A DNA stretch of 64,000 bases from Acidobacteriota bacterium (GTDB lineage: Bacteria > Acidobacteriota > Blastocatellia > Pyrinomonadales > Pyrinomonadaceae), in assembly GCA_020199775.1 (NCBI GenBank), contig JAIVJZ010000041.1:372001-436000 (forward strand). Direction: 5' to 3'. Shown here piece by piece: positions 33,253 through 42,470 of the stretch. A model generated the notes under the pieces. The model worked only from the letters and a program-made list of their open reading frames with translations. It ran no database searches and was not told the DNA's origin. Within the stretch, counting starts at the first letter, position 1. Each line of letters opens with the position of its first letter. Position numbers and translations under genes: made by a program.

Positions 33253-34641
33253 ATGAAAACATCGCTCACGACCGAAACCACGCGCGACATCACCGCCCGG
33301 CTCGAACAGGCCAACACCGACTTCGCACGCATCTACCCCGGCGAGACCGGACGCCGCCAGCCCGTCCACACCGTCTACGGCGGCGCGCACCTCTTCAAGT
33401 CCGATACGCCCGGACGCCTCGGCTCGCTCGCCCTGCGTGCCCTCGAAACGTTCGCCCCGGACGCCGACGCCTTCGCGCGCGCCCTCGCTCTCACGGGCGG
33501 CGAGGAGTCACCGGACGACGAGCAGTTCACCGGCGCGCTCGCGCGCACCATCTACGAGCGCGTGCGGGAGAAACTCGACCGCGAGCCGGTCGAAGATTTC
33601 CGCATCGACTTCGAGGACGGTTACGGCAACCGCCCCGACGCCGAAGAGGACGCCCACGCCGAAGCCGCCGCGCGCGAGGTGGCGCGCGGCTTGGAGTCCG
33701 GCACGCTCTCGCCCTTCATCGGTATCCGCATCAAGCCCTTCACGGAAGAACTGCGCGCCCGCAGCCTGCGCACGCTCGACATCTTCGTCTCCACGCTCGC
33801 GGCGGAAGCGGGCGGGCGTCTGCCGCCGAACTTCGTCGTCACGCTGCCCAAGATCACCATCCCCGAACAGACCGCCGCGCTCGCGCACGTCTTCGACCTG
33901 CTCGAAACGCAACTCGGTCTCGCAGCGGGCACGCTCAAGATGGAGATGATGATCGAAACCACCCAATCGATCATCAACCACGACGGGCGGGTCAACCTGC
34001 CGCTCCTGCTCGCCGCTGCGCGCGGCCGTTGCACCGCCGCGCACTTCGGCACTTACGACTACACCGCCAGTTGCAACATCACGGCCGCGCACCAGCACAT
34101 GACGCACCCTTCCTGCGACTTCGCCAAACACATGATGCAGGTCTCCTTCGCGGGCACGGGCGTGTGGCTCTCCGACGGCGCGACCAACATCATGCCCGTC
34201 GCCCCGCACCGCGCCGCCGCCGGAGGCGCGACGCTCACCGCAGCGCAGGAAGGCGAGAACCGCCGCACCGTCCACCGCGCGTGGCGCATCCACTACGGCC
34301 ACGTCCTACACTCGCTCACCGGCGGCTTCTATCAGGGATGGGATTTACACCCGGCACAACTCCCCACGCGCTACGCGGCCGTCTATGCCTTCTTCCTCCA
34401 AAGCCTCGACGCCGCCTCCGAACGCCTCCGCAACTTTGTCGAGAAGGCCGCCAAGGCCACCCTCGTCGGAGACGTGTTCGACGATGCCGCGACAGGTCAG
34501 GGCTTGCTCAACTATTTCCTGCGCGCCATCAACTGCGGCGCGATCACGGAGGAAGAAGCCTTACAGCGATCCAGCCTGACGCTCCCCGAACTGCGCTCCG
34601 GCTCGTTCGTCAAGATTCTCGATAGCAGGAAGAATCTATAA
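33253..34641 (+). CDS. Aldolase/citrate lyase-fold protein of the DUF6986 type
   Basis: 462 residues. A TIM-barrel related to HpcH/citrate lyase beta: DFRIDFEDGYGNRPDAEED (metal-binding Glu/Asp region), FIGIRIKPFTEELRARSL, LKMEMMIETTQSI, AHFGTYDYTASCNI and HRAWRIHYGHVLHSL. Proteins of this type are often found next to urate and allantoin genes, as here (the purine locus starts at 36386). Older annotations call it phosphoenolpyruvate kinase without proof. Its reaction in purine breakdown is unknown; it could act on ureidoglycolate or glyoxylate. This link is inference. Confidence 0.75.
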   Translation: MKTSLTTETTRDITARLEQANTDFARIYPGETGRRQPVHTVYGGAHLFKSDTPGRLGSLALRALETFAPDADAFARALALTGGEESPDDEQFTGALARTIYERVREKLDREPVEDFRIDFEDGYGNRPDAEEDAHAEAAAREVARGLESGTLSPFIGIRIKPFTEELRARSLRTLDIFVSTLAAEAGGRLPPNFVVTLPKITIPEQTAALAHVFDLLETQLGLAAGTLKMEMMIETTQSIINHDGRVNLPLLLAAARGRCTAAHFGTYDYTASCNITAAHQHMTHPSCDFAKHMMQVSFAGTGVWLSDGATNIMPVAPHRAAAGGATLTAAQEGENRRTVHRAWRIHYGHVLHSLTGGFYQGWDLHPAQLPTRYAAVYAFFLQSLDAASERLRNFVEKAAKATLVGDVFDDAATGQGLLNYFLRAINCGAITEEEALQRSSLTLPELRSGSFVKILDSRKNL

Positions 34642-34683
34642 TTCGGCTAAGTGATCTTTCTTTCCCAAATGGAGTAATCTCAG

Positions 34684-35085
34684 ATGGAATCAATAACTTT
34701 AGAGTGGACTAAAACTATTGGGTCGCTTTTGCTCTCTTGGCCTGTGATCACTCTTATCATAGCCCTGATCTTTCGTAAACCATTACTTCGACTACTTGAA
34801 CGCTTCACAAGTTCAGATGAAGGGACGGCTGAAATCGGGCCTATCAAAATTGAGTTGGGTAAACTCGCTCGTGAAGGCCATGATGCCGTTAGCAATTTAA
34901 ATCGACTTAATCTTCTCATGGCAGAGTCGCGCTTACTTGAGCTTGAAATTACCGAATCCAACTTCGGAGCTGTATTCTCAGATGAACAGAATGAACGAAT
35001 GAAACGGCACATAGGCGAACTCCGTCATCTGACATCTTCAACACAAGCCATTGACAAGAGAAATCGCACATCTAGCGAATCTTAG
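34684..35085 (+). CDS. Hypothetical membrane-anchored protein
   Basis: 133 residues. One N-terminal membrane segment (IGSLLLSWPVITLIIALIF), then a cytosolic helical part (NRLNLLMAESRLLELEITE, DEQNERMKRHIGELRHL). Codon use is clearly more AT-rich than the flanking genes, suggesting recent acquisition. No family recognised. Confidence 0.62.
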   Translation: MESITLEWTKTIGSLLLSWPVITLIIALIFRKPLLRLLERFTSSDEGTAEIGPIKIELGKLAREGHDAVSNLNRLNLLMAESRLLELEITESNFGAVFSDEQNERMKRHIGELRHLTSSTQAIDKRNRTSSES

Positions 35086-35107
35086 CTACTAACGGAAGAT
35101 TCAAACG

Positions 35108-35554
35108 ATGGATGACAAAACGAGCTTCTGGGAACCGTGCTGGGCTTGCCGGGTTATGGCGGGCGAGCCTGTGGGTTGTGTCGTGATCGAGACGGAGCAG
35201 GTTCTGGTCTTGATCAACCCGTTCGCCCTGACGCCGGGACACGCTCTCGTCGTGCCGCGCAGCCACGTCGAGAATTTGTACGAACTGCCCGACGAACTCG
35301 CCGCCCCCATCCTCTCGACGGCGGCGAGAGTTGCGCGCGCGGTGAAGCGGGAATTCGCGGCCGACGGCGTGACGCTCAGGCAGAATAACGAGGCGTCGAG
35401 CGACCAACACTTATTCCACTTTCACCTCCATGTGATCCCGCGCTTCAGCGGCGATACCGAACAGTTCGGCGCGTCGCCGCAACTCGCCGGGCGTGCCGAG
35501 CAGGAAGCGTGGGCGTCACGCCTGCGCCTCGCAATCGAGGCCGTGAGAAGCTGA
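35108..35554 (+). CDS. HIT family nucleotide-binding protein
   Basis: 148 residues. The histidine triad HFHLHV is near residue 101, preceded by QNNEASSDQHLFHFH as in HIT hydrolases. A CxxC (CWACRVM) at the N-terminus may bind zinc, as in many HIT proteins. HIT proteins hydrolyse or transfer nucleotidyl groups; the substrate here is unknown. Confidence 0.9.
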   Translation: MDDKTSFWEPCWACRVMAGEPVGCVVIETEQVLVLINPFALTPGHALVVPRSHVENLYELPDELAAPILSTAARVARAVKREFAADGVTLRQNNEASSDQHLFHFHLHVIPRFSGDTEQFGASPQLAGRAEQEAWASRLRLAIEAVRS

Positions 35555-35764
35555 ACACGTAACGAGGCGGGCATTTTGCGCGTATGCACACGATACGGAA
35601 CGCCTTGACACCTTATCGTGCGATTCAGACGCTTGTAATGCAAAAGAGGCGGCGATTTTTAAGTGTTTTCGCGCTCCGGGCATGTGGCACGGCGGTTGTA
35701 AGTCACTCCGGTTGAGGGTTCGCAATGATGCGAATTTCAGTTGAAAGTAGAGGGGTGATAAAAG

Positions 35765-36232
35765 ATGAGAAGCAATGGTGGAATAAAGACGAAAGCGTTG
35801 ATGTTGGCGATGGGCGCGTTCTTGCTCTTGCCGACGGCCACGTTCGCGCAGGACTGGCGCTACGGTCAGGATCGTGACGACAGGTGGGAACGCCGCGACG
35901 ACAGGCGCGACCGCCGCCGCGAGAGGCGCGAAGACAGGCGCGAGCGACGCGAAGAACGCAGAGCGCGCCGCGGCAACACCTACGACGGCTATCCCAACTA
36001 CGGTGGCTCGTTCCAGCTTCGCCAGACGGCCTTGAACGCGGGTTACAACGAAGGCATCAAGGAAGGACGCAAGGATCGTTCGCGCAATGAGCGTTATGAC
36101 TTCAGCGACGAGAGCGTCTACCGCAACGGCACGAAGGATTACAGTTCGCGCCTCGGCGACCGCGCCCTGTACCAACAGTACCTCCGCATGGCCTTCGAGA
36201 ACGGCTACAACGACGGCTACAGCGGTTACTAA
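35765..36232 (+). CDS. Secreted Arg/Asp-rich small protein
   Basis: 155 residues. Signal peptide ending TATFAQ, then a highly charged stretch of Arg/Asp/Glu (about residues 36-75; RRDDRRDRRRERREDRR is part of it) and a globular C-terminal part with repeated AYNxG-like segments (ALNAGYNEGIKEGRKDRSR, MAFENGYNDGYSGY). I have no functional family. It is followed by a 25-bp perfect terminator hairpin. Confidence 0.72.
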   Translation: MRSNGGIKTKALMLAMGAFLLLPTATFAQDWRYGQDRDDRWERRDDRRDRRRERREDRRERREERRARRGNTYDGYPNYGGSFQLRQTALNAGYNEGIKEGRKDRSRNERYDFSDESVYRNGTKDYSSRLGDRALYQQYLRMAFENGYNDGYSGY

Positions 36233-36250
36233 GAAGTAGCAGACAAGATT

Positions 36251-36305
36251 CACAGCAAACGGAAGAGGGAGACATTGATAATGTCTCCCTCTTCCGTTTG
36301 CTGTG
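36251..36305 (+). terminator. Perfect 25-bp terminator hairpin
   Basis: The arm 36251-36275 (starting CACAGCAAACGG) is perfectly complementary to 36281-36305 around the loop TGATA, just after the stop at 36232. Confidence 0.88.
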
Positions 36306-36307
36306 AA

Positions 36308-36381
36308 GTTTCAAGTTTCAGGTTTCAAGTTAAAGACCGAAGAACATTCAGACTTGAAACCTGAAACCTGTAACTTGAAAC
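36308..36381. repeat. Inverted array of TTTCAAG units
   Basis: GTTTCAAGTTTCAGG units (36308-36331) face CTTGAAACCTGAAAC units (36351-36381). Just before the stop of puuD on the minus strand, so a likely terminator for the purine operon. Confidence 0.78.
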
Positions 36382-36385
36382 CCAT

Positions 36386-37201
36386 TCACGCCCGCCTGAT
36401 GAACTTCGCCGCCACCCACCCGGCGAGAATCAAGACCGAGAGGATGATCCAGTCGTAGCGGCTGCCGTAGGTGGCGGTCGGGAAGTGGTTGCTGATCATG
36501 GTGAAGACGACCGGGACGGCCATGAAAGTGTTCTGCTTGGAGCGGAGTTTGGCCTGCGCGCCGAGACGCGCGTCGGGCATCTCGCCCGCGCTCGTCGCGG
36601 CGATCATGCGGCGTTGCGCGGGGAGAATACGCATCCAGACGTTGGCGACCATCAGCGTGCCCAACAGCGCGCCCATGTGGATGTAGGCCGCGCGGCCGCT
36701 GAGAACGTGCGTCAGGAGATACGCGACGCCGACGAGCAGCGCGTAGGCCACGACGGCGAACGCGAACTCGTTTCGGCCGAGCGGCGACAGCATCAACAGA
36801 TCGTAGACGACCCACCCGATGACGAGCAGGCCGATGCTGTACCCGACGGCGGCGGGCACGCTGATGTCTCGCACGTCCGGGTCGACGAGCGCGCCGCCGA
36901 GGTAATAGACGAGCACGAGCAAGACCATGCCGCTCAACCACGTCAACGCGGCCTCCCAGCGAAACCAGTGGAGCGTCTGCGTCCCCGGCTGCTTCTGTTT
37001 TTCTACCACGTAGAAGCCGCCGCTATGCACCATCCAGATTTGCGGCCGCTCGCCCGGCGCGGCCGTGCCCTCGGCTTCGGAGAGGCGCGCGTCGAGCCAT
37101 GTGAAATAGTAGGTCGTGCCGACCCAGAGGATGCCCGCGAAGACGTGAAACCAGCGCGCGAAGAGGTTGAGCCATTCGCTCGTGTTGGGGTCGAGTGTCA
37201 T
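36386..37201 (-). CDS. puuD: Urate oxidase membrane domain (PuuD-type, without cytochrome c)
   Basis: 271 residues. Matches the membrane domain of the urate hydroxylase PuuD: about eight hydrophobic segments, with NLFARWFHVFAGILWVG at the start (putative haem-ligand His), HWFRWEAALTWLSGM, RAAYIHMGALLGTLMVAN and SNHFPTATYG. Converts urate to 5-hydroxyisourate in the membrane. The cytochrome c domain found at the C-terminus of many PuuD proteins is absent, so electrons must go to a separate carrier. Its start is three bases after the stop of uraH. Confidence 0.88.
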   Translation of the reverse strand: MTLDPNTSEWLNLFARWFHVFAGILWVGTTYYFTWLDARLSEAEGTAAPGERPQIWMVHSGGFYVVEKQKQPGTQTLHWFRWEAALTWLSGMVLLVLVYYLGGALVDPDVRDISVPAAVGYSIGLLVIGWVVYDLLMLSPLGRNEFAFAVVAYALLVGVAYLLTHVLSGRAAYIHMGALLGTLMVANVWMRILPAQRRMIAATSAGEMPDARLGAQAKLRSKQNTFMAVPVVFTMISNHFPTATYGSRYDWIILSVLILAGWVAAKFIRRA

Positions 37202-37204
37202 TCA

Positions 37205-37546
37205 TTAACTCCCGCGATAGGTGGAGTAGCCGAAGGGACTGACGAGGAGCGGCACGTGGTAATGCGCCGACGCATCGTTGACGGTAAAGACGAGCGTGAC
37301 TTCGGGGTAAAAACTCTCGCCCCCCTGCGTCGCGAAATAATCCGACGTGTGGAACGTGAGACGATACGCGCCCGCCTTCAAGTCGAAACCTTCGGGCAAC
37401 AAATTCTTCAGCCGCCCGTCGGCGTCCGTCTCGCCCCGCCCTAAAATTTTCCAGCCTTCATCCTCTCGAACTTCGAGAACTACGCGGACGCCGCCCGCCG
37501 GTCGCCCGCGCGAGGTGTCGAGAACGTGTGTGGTGATCGCGCTCAT
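37205..37546 (-). CDS. uraH: 5-hydroxyisourate hydrolase (transthyretin-like)
   Basis: 113 residues, the normal length. Family signatures: ITTHVLDTSRGRPA (active His), HTSDYF and the C-terminal tetrapeptide YRGS preceded by HYHVPLLVSPFGYST. Opens 5-hydroxyisourate to OHCU, the step after urate oxidation. No signal peptide, so cytosolic. It lies between uraD and puuD in the same direction. Confidence 0.95.
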   Translation of the reverse strand: MSAITTHVLDTSRGRPAGGVRVVLEVREDEGWKILGRGETDADGRLKNLLPEGFDLKAGAYRLTFHTSDYFATQGGESFYPEVTLVFTVNDASAHYHVPLLVSPFGYSTYRGS

Positions 37547-37556
37547 AGTTGGAACG

Positions 37557-37638
37557 GTTTCAAGTTTCAGGTTTCAAGTTTCAAGTTAAAGAACGTGGAA
37601 CATTGAGACCTGAAACTTGAAACTTGAAACTTGAAACT
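37557..37638. repeat. Inverted array of TTTCAAG units
   Basis: The left arm 37557-37587 (GTTTCAAG, GTTTCAGG, GTTTCAAG units) is complementary to 37608-37638. It lies between uraD and uraH, inside the purine gene run. Confidence 0.8.
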
Positions 37639-37646
37639 TTGATGAG

Positions 37647-38171
37647 TCATGTCGTCAATAACTTTTCCAGTCGAAGTCTGGTGATCTTGCTTTGCTCGGC
37701 GGCGGCGTTGCGGAGTTCCGTGTCCGCCTTGTTCGAGAGGCGCGCGTGCAAGAGCGCGAGCATCTCGTCGGCGGTCTTGCCCGTCGCGCAGACGATGTAG
37801 ATGTGGCCGAACTTCTCTTCGTAGGCGCGGTTGGCGGCGGCGAGTTGGTCGAGCGTGGCCTGCGCGGCGACGCTCGCGCCGGACTGTTCCTGCTCAGACC
37901 ATTCTTCGGCCTGCCGGCGCTGCGCGCGTGCGGCACGCTCGCGCCCGCCGATCCGTGGGTGCGCGGCGAACGCTTCGAGCCAGTCGCGCTCGCTCAGGTT
38001 CCACCAAACTTCTTCGGCCGCCGTCAATAACTCCGGCACGTCGCGGTACGGCCGCCGCGCCGCCATCGCCCGCGCCCATTCCGCCGAGCCGCAGCACTTG
38101 AGCAGTTCCGTCTCCGCCTCCGCCGCGCTCGCGGAGTTCAGCCGTTCCAGACCTTCGCGTAAGTCCATCAT
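37647..38171 (-). CDS. uraD: OHCU decarboxylase
   Basis: 174 residues. Contains the catalytic HPRIGG motif, EQSG and the C-terminal FGHIYIVCATGKTADEML. Decarboxylates 2-oxo-4-hydroxy-4-carboxy-5-ureidoimidazoline to S-allantoin. Cytosolic, third step from urate; works after uraH. Separated from both neighbours by repeat-built hairpins. Confidence 0.94.
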   Translation of the reverse strand: MMDLREGLERLNSASAAEAETELLKCCGSAEWARAMAARRPYRDVPELLTAAEEVWWNLSERDWLEAFAAHPRIGGRERAARAQRRQAEEWSEQEQSGASVAAQATLDQLAAANRAYEEKFGHIYIVCATGKTADEMLALLHARLSNKADTELRNAAAEQSKITRLRLEKLLTT

Positions 38172-38178
38172 AATTCGA

Positions 38179-38302
38179 GTTTCAAGTTTCAGGAGTGAGT
38201 TTCAAGTTTCAGGTTTCAAGTTTCAAGTCTGAATGTTCCTCATTCCTTTAACTTGAAACTTGAAACCTGAAACTTGAAACCTCATTCCTGAAACTTGAAA
38301 CC
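38179..38302. repeat. Inverted array of TTTCAAG units (longest)
   Basis: About 50 bases of TTTCAAG/TTTCAGG units (38179-38229) face about 50 bases of the complement (38250-38302), interrupted by one partial unit with GGAGTGAG on the left and CTCATTCC on the right, themselves complementary. It touches the allantoicase stop codon. Confidence 0.82.
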
Positions 38303-39315
38303 TAATCCTCCGCGACGCTCCCGTAGAGCCGCAGGCGACTGACGCCGCCGTCCGGGTAGATGTTGAAACGCACGTGCGAGAGCGCGCCCGCCGTGCGCTT
38401 CAACTCGTCCGTGAAGTGGTGGCGCGTGTGCGCCTGCAATTTGGTGCGCGGCAGAATTTCAGTCCACGACGCGACGCTCGCGAGCGCATTCGCATCGCCG
38501 CCCGCGCCCTCGTGCGCGTCGCAGCCTTCGAGCGAACAGCTTTCGGGATAGTTGCCTTTGAAGTGTGAAGTGTCAACTTCGACCTGATGAATCCGACCGC
38601 GCGCGCCGAGTTTGACGACGACCCAATCATGGCCGGGGCCGCGTCGTCGCTTCGTCTCCCAACCGTCGCTCATGTTCGCGGCTCGACCGGGCATGATCAA
38701 GTTATGCCGATGGCCGAAGAACATGTCGCTGCACGCGAGCACCAATCCGCCCGACTCGACCGCCGCCAGATCGATGCGCCCGCCGCACTCACGGATGCGC
38801 GCCGGATCAGGCGCGACCTCGCCGTACACGCGCAGGCGCGCCACGCCGCCGTCCGGGTAAATTTTGAAGCGCAGGTGCGTCGCGCGCTCTGTCTCTTCAA
38901 TCGAAAACGGATTCTGCGAATCGCCGTCGAGGTTGGAGACGGGCAGCACCTCGCGCCACTCGACCGCTTCGCCCAGTAGTCGCTCGACATCCGGCAAGCC
39001 GTCAATCGCCGTGGCTTCGAGCGAACACTGCTCCGGGTAGTTACCTTTGAAGTGCGCGGTGTCCACGACGACGCCGCGAATGCGGCCGGGCAGACCGAGA
39101 CGAATGATGCACCAGTCGAAACCGGGCGTGCGCCGACGGCGCGACTCCCAGCCGTCCATCCACTTGCCGCGATCCGTGTACTCGCCTTCGAGGAAGACGG
39201 GCGCGCCCGGCTTCAACAGATTTTCCTTCGGCGCAAAGAAGTCGTCGTTGGCGTACAAGACCGCGCCGCCCACGCGTTCGGCAGCCAGATCGACGAGTTC
39301 GGTGAAATCCGTCAT
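38302..39315 (-). CDS. alc: Allantoicase
   Basis: 337 residues, typical length. Two homologous jelly-roll halves are visible: each has DGWESRRRR or DGWETKRRR followed by HDWVVVKLG or DWCIIRLG, then a VDTxHFKGNYPExCSLE segment and a KIYPDGGVARLRVYG or NIYPDGGVSRLRLYG end. Hydrolyses allantoate to ureidoglycolate and urea. It follows the allantoinase gene by six bases. Confidence 0.95.
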   Translation of the reverse strand: MTDFTELVDLAAERVGGAVLYANDDFFAPKENLLKPGAPVFLEGEYTDRGKWMDGWESRRRRTPGFDWCIIRLGLPGRIRGVVVDTAHFKGNYPEQCSLEATAIDGLPDVERLLGEAVEWREVLPVSNLDGDSQNPFSIEETERATHLRFKIYPDGGVARLRVYGEVAPDPARIRECGGRIDLAAVESGGLVLACSDMFFGHRHNLIMPGRAANMSDGWETKRRRGPGHDWVVVKLGARGRIHQVEVDTSHFKGNYPESCSLEGCDAHEGAGGDANALASVASWTEILPRTKLQAHTRHHFTDELKRTAGALSHVRFNIYPDGGVSRLRLYGSVAED

Positions 39316-39321
39316 CGTGTG

Positions 39322-40701
39322 TCACCTCCGGGCGAGCAGCGCGCCCGTCGCCGCTTCGCTCTTAAATTCGCCGCGCTCGTAAATTTTCGCGCCGCGCAGG
39401 AAAGTCGCCTCGACCACGCCGCTCAAAGTCCGCCCCGCGTACGGCGTCAGCTTGTGACGGTGGTGCAGCATCGAAGGCTCGACGCGAAACTGCTCGTCGG
39501 GTCGGAAGACTACGAGGTCGGCGTCGCAGCCCACCCGGATCGCGCCCTTGCGCCCGTCCAACTCGACGAGACGCGCGGGCGCGGCGGCCAGCCATTCGAC
39601 CACGCGCTCGATTGAATGCCCGCGCGCACGCGCCTCCGTCCACACGGCGGGCAAGCGCAGTTGGAGCGAGGCGATGCCGCCCCACGCTTTGAGAAAGTCG
39701 CCCTCTTCGCGCCGCTTCATTTCCGGCGGGCACGGCGAGTGGTCGGAGACGATCAGGTCGAGCGTGCCCGCGTCGAGCGCGTCCCAGAGTCGCTCGCGGT
39801 TCGCGCGCTCGCGCACGGGCGGGCAGCATTTGAACTCGGTCGCGCCGTCGGGCACGTCCTCGGCCGCGAAGGTCAGGTAGTGCGGGCACGTCTCGACCGT
39901 GAACGGCAGCCCTTCGTCTTTCGCCGCGCGCAGCAGCGCGAGCGACGACGACGACGAGTGATGCACGATGTGGACGCGCGCGCCCGTCTCGCGGCAGAGC
40001 CGAATCATCAACGCGACGGCCTCGTCTTCAGCCGCCTTCGGCCGCGACCGTAGAAACGTCTCGTAGCGACGCGCGTCGTCTGCCGTCGCCCCCGCCGTGT
40101 CTGCGAGGGCGGCCTCAATCGGCGCGGGCGTCTCCGCGTGAACGATCAGGAGCGCGCCCATGCGCGCCAGTTCCGGCATCGCCGCGCGCAAGTCGTCTTC
40201 CGACACATGCGCGAACTCGTCCACGCCCGACGGCACGAGGAAACACTTGAAGCCGAACACGCCGCCCTCGAACATGCGCGGCAATTCCGCCGTGTTGCCC
40301 GGCACGACGCCGCCCCAGAAGCCCACGTCAACGTAGCACTTCCCTGCGGCGGCGGCGGCCGCGCGCTTCGTCTCCAAGTGATCGCGCGTCGTCGTCGCCG
40401 GAATACTGTTGAGCGGCATCTCGACGAGCGTCGTCACGCCCCCGGCGGCCGCGGCGCGCGTCGCCGTGTTGAAACCTTCCCAATCGGTGCGCCCCGGTTC
40501 GTTGATGTGGACGTGCGTATCCACCAACCCCGGCAACAGCGCCGCCCCGTCGTCAACTTCGACGAGCGGGCAATTGTCCGGCACATCTTCAAGCGCGCCG
40601 ACCGCGACGATGCGCCCCTCACGCACGCGAACCGACGCGGGCACGATCCCGTCCGGCGTGACCACGCGGCGACTGCGAATGACGAACTCAGGCACACTCA
40701 T
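39322..40701 (-). CDS. allB: Allantoinase
   Basis: 459 residues. Cyclic amidohydrolase with the metal site complete: HVH in GLVDTHVHINEPG, the carboxylated Lys in GFKCFLVPSG, His in LIVHAET and VHIVHHSSS, Asp in LIVSDHSPC. Opens allantoin to allantoate in the cytosol. It heads a run allB-alc-uraD-uraH-puuD on one strand. Confidence 0.95.
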   Translation of the reverse strand: MSVPEFVIRSRRVVTPDGIVPASVRVREGRIVAVGALEDVPDNCPLVEVDDGAALLPGLVDTHVHINEPGRTDWEGFNTATRAAAAGGVTTLVEMPLNSIPATTTRDHLETKRAAAAAAGKCYVDVGFWGGVVPGNTAELPRMFEGGVFGFKCFLVPSGVDEFAHVSEDDLRAAMPELARMGALLIVHAETPAPIEAALADTAGATADDARRYETFLRSRPKAAEDEAVALMIRLCRETGARVHIVHHSSSSSLALLRAAKDEGLPFTVETCPHYLTFAAEDVPDGATEFKCCPPVRERANRERLWDALDAGTLDLIVSDHSPCPPEMKRREEGDFLKAWGGIASLQLRLPAVWTEARARGHSIERVVEWLAAAPARLVELDGRKGAIRVGCDADLVVFRPDEQFRVEPSMLHHRHKLTPYAGRTLSGVVEATFLRGAKIYERGEFKSEAATGALLARR

Positions 40702-40725
40702 CTTTGAACTTGCATCATTTCCAAA

Positions 40726-40919
40726 GCCCCGTCAGGGGCGGTTGATAATAGCCCGGTGATTTATCGCCGTGAACTGAACCGGTGAATTTTTTGAGTCCCG
40801 TAGGGACGGTTGACGCCTCATCAACGCAATCTTCAATCGTCCCCATGGGACTCTTTTAAAATCTGCGTAATGTACCCGGCACTGAAGTGCCGGGCTATTA
40901 TCAACCGTCCCTGTGGGAT
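40726..40919. repeat. REP-like paired palindromic repeats
   Basis: The region contains GCCCCGTCAGGGGC, GTCCCGTAGGGAC, GTCCCCATGGGAC and CCCGGCACTGAAGTGCCGGG palindromes. CGGTTGATAATAGCCCGG (40738-40755) recurs perfectly inverted as CCGGGCTATTATCAACCG (40891-40908). This mosaic of small palindromes in inverted pairs resembles BIME/REP elements. It separates the xdh genes from allB. Confidence 0.7.
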
Positions 40920-40968
40920 AAAACTGTGTTCGCTTGTACGAGCGCGCTCGGAACTTTCTGCTTTTCCG

Positions 40969-41831
40969 TCATTTTTTAAGATTAACCAAGAAATCAGCCA
41001 GCAGATTCGCGGCGACGCGGGCGCGGTATTGCGCCGTCGAGCGCATGTCGTCAATCGGCGCGATCTCTTCGACGAGCATCGCACAGGCGGCTTTAATCGT
41101 CGCCTCGTCGGGCGTCCGGTCGCGCAGCACGTCCTCAGTCCGCGCGCAGCGCAGGACGGTCGGCGCGACGCTGCCGAGGCCGAGGCGCGCGTCTTTGATG
41201 CGCCCGTCGCTCGCGAGGCGTGCGCCCGCGGCGAAGCAGATTTTCGAGATGGCCTGCGCTTTGCGCGTGCCGACTTTGCGATAGTAAGTCTTCAAATCGC
41301 CCGTCGCGCGCGGCAGGCGGATGCGGCGCAGGAGTTCGTCGGGGCGCATGTCCATCTGCTTGTAGCCGGTGTGAAAGTTGCGATAGTCGATCCAACGCGC
41401 GCCGCTCGCGGAGACGAGTTCGAGTTGGGCGTCGTAGACAAGAAGCGCGGGCGGCGAGTCGGCGGCGGGCGAGGCGTTGACGACGTTGCCGCCGAGCGTG
41501 CCGCGATTTTGGATGGCGATGCCGCCCGTCTCGCGCCCCGCCGCGCCGAGCAGGGGAAACTCGCGCCGCACGTCCGCGTCGCGTTGGATGTGCGTGTAAG
41601 TCGTCAGCGCGCCGAGGGTGACGTGCTCCGGCGTGATCTCGATGCCACGCAACTCCGGCAGATGCCGGATGCTCAAAAAATTCTTGTGCTGCAACGCGCC
41701 GAATTCGAGCAGCACCATCAAGTCTGTGCCGCCCGCGAAGGCGCGCCACACGCCCGGCTCGCGCGCCATCAAGTCGAGCGCGTCGGCCAGACTTCGCGGC
41801 GCGCGCAAGTTGTAGTCGGGCAGGTACGCTC

Positions 41832-41835
<4 letters not shown>
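40969..41835 (-). CDS. Xanthine dehydrogenase FAD-binding subunit
   Basis: 288 residues; the GTG start at 41833-41835 overlaps the stop of the iron-sulfur subunit (GTGA). FAD-binding motifs: AFAGGTDLMVLLEFG, LGALTTYTHIQ, QNRGTLGGNVVNASPAADSPPA (only in part: NRGTLGGN) and the C-terminal CO-dehydrogenase flavoprotein part (AQAISKICFAAGARLA). Passes electrons from the 2Fe-2S clusters to the acceptor. Member of a three-subunit xdh operon. Confidence 0.92.
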
Positions 41836-42326
<491 letters not shown>

Positions 42327-42354
42327 GGTTGATTTCCGGCGCAGGCATGGGAGT

Positions 42355-42450
42355 CTCACGCAAAGGCGCAAAGGCGCAAAGAAGACGGAGCGCAAAGCGG
42401 CTTTGACAGCTCATAGCATCGGCCTTTGCGCCTTTGCGCCTTTGCGTGAG
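42355..42450. repeat. Inverted array of CAAAGGCG units
   Basis: The left arm 42355-42381 (CTCACGCAAAGGCGCAAAGG begins it) is perfectly complementary to 42424-42450; the loop is about 42 bases. It lies between the large and iron-sulfur xdh subunit genes. Confidence 0.82.
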
Positions 42451-42470
42451 ATTGATTGTTTGCGCTGCGC

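Noticed and set aside
36308..38302. Repeated TTTCAAG arrays resembling a CRISPR
   Set aside because: Units are 7-10 bases, contiguous and without unique spacers of constant length; they form inverted arms. No cas genes are present.
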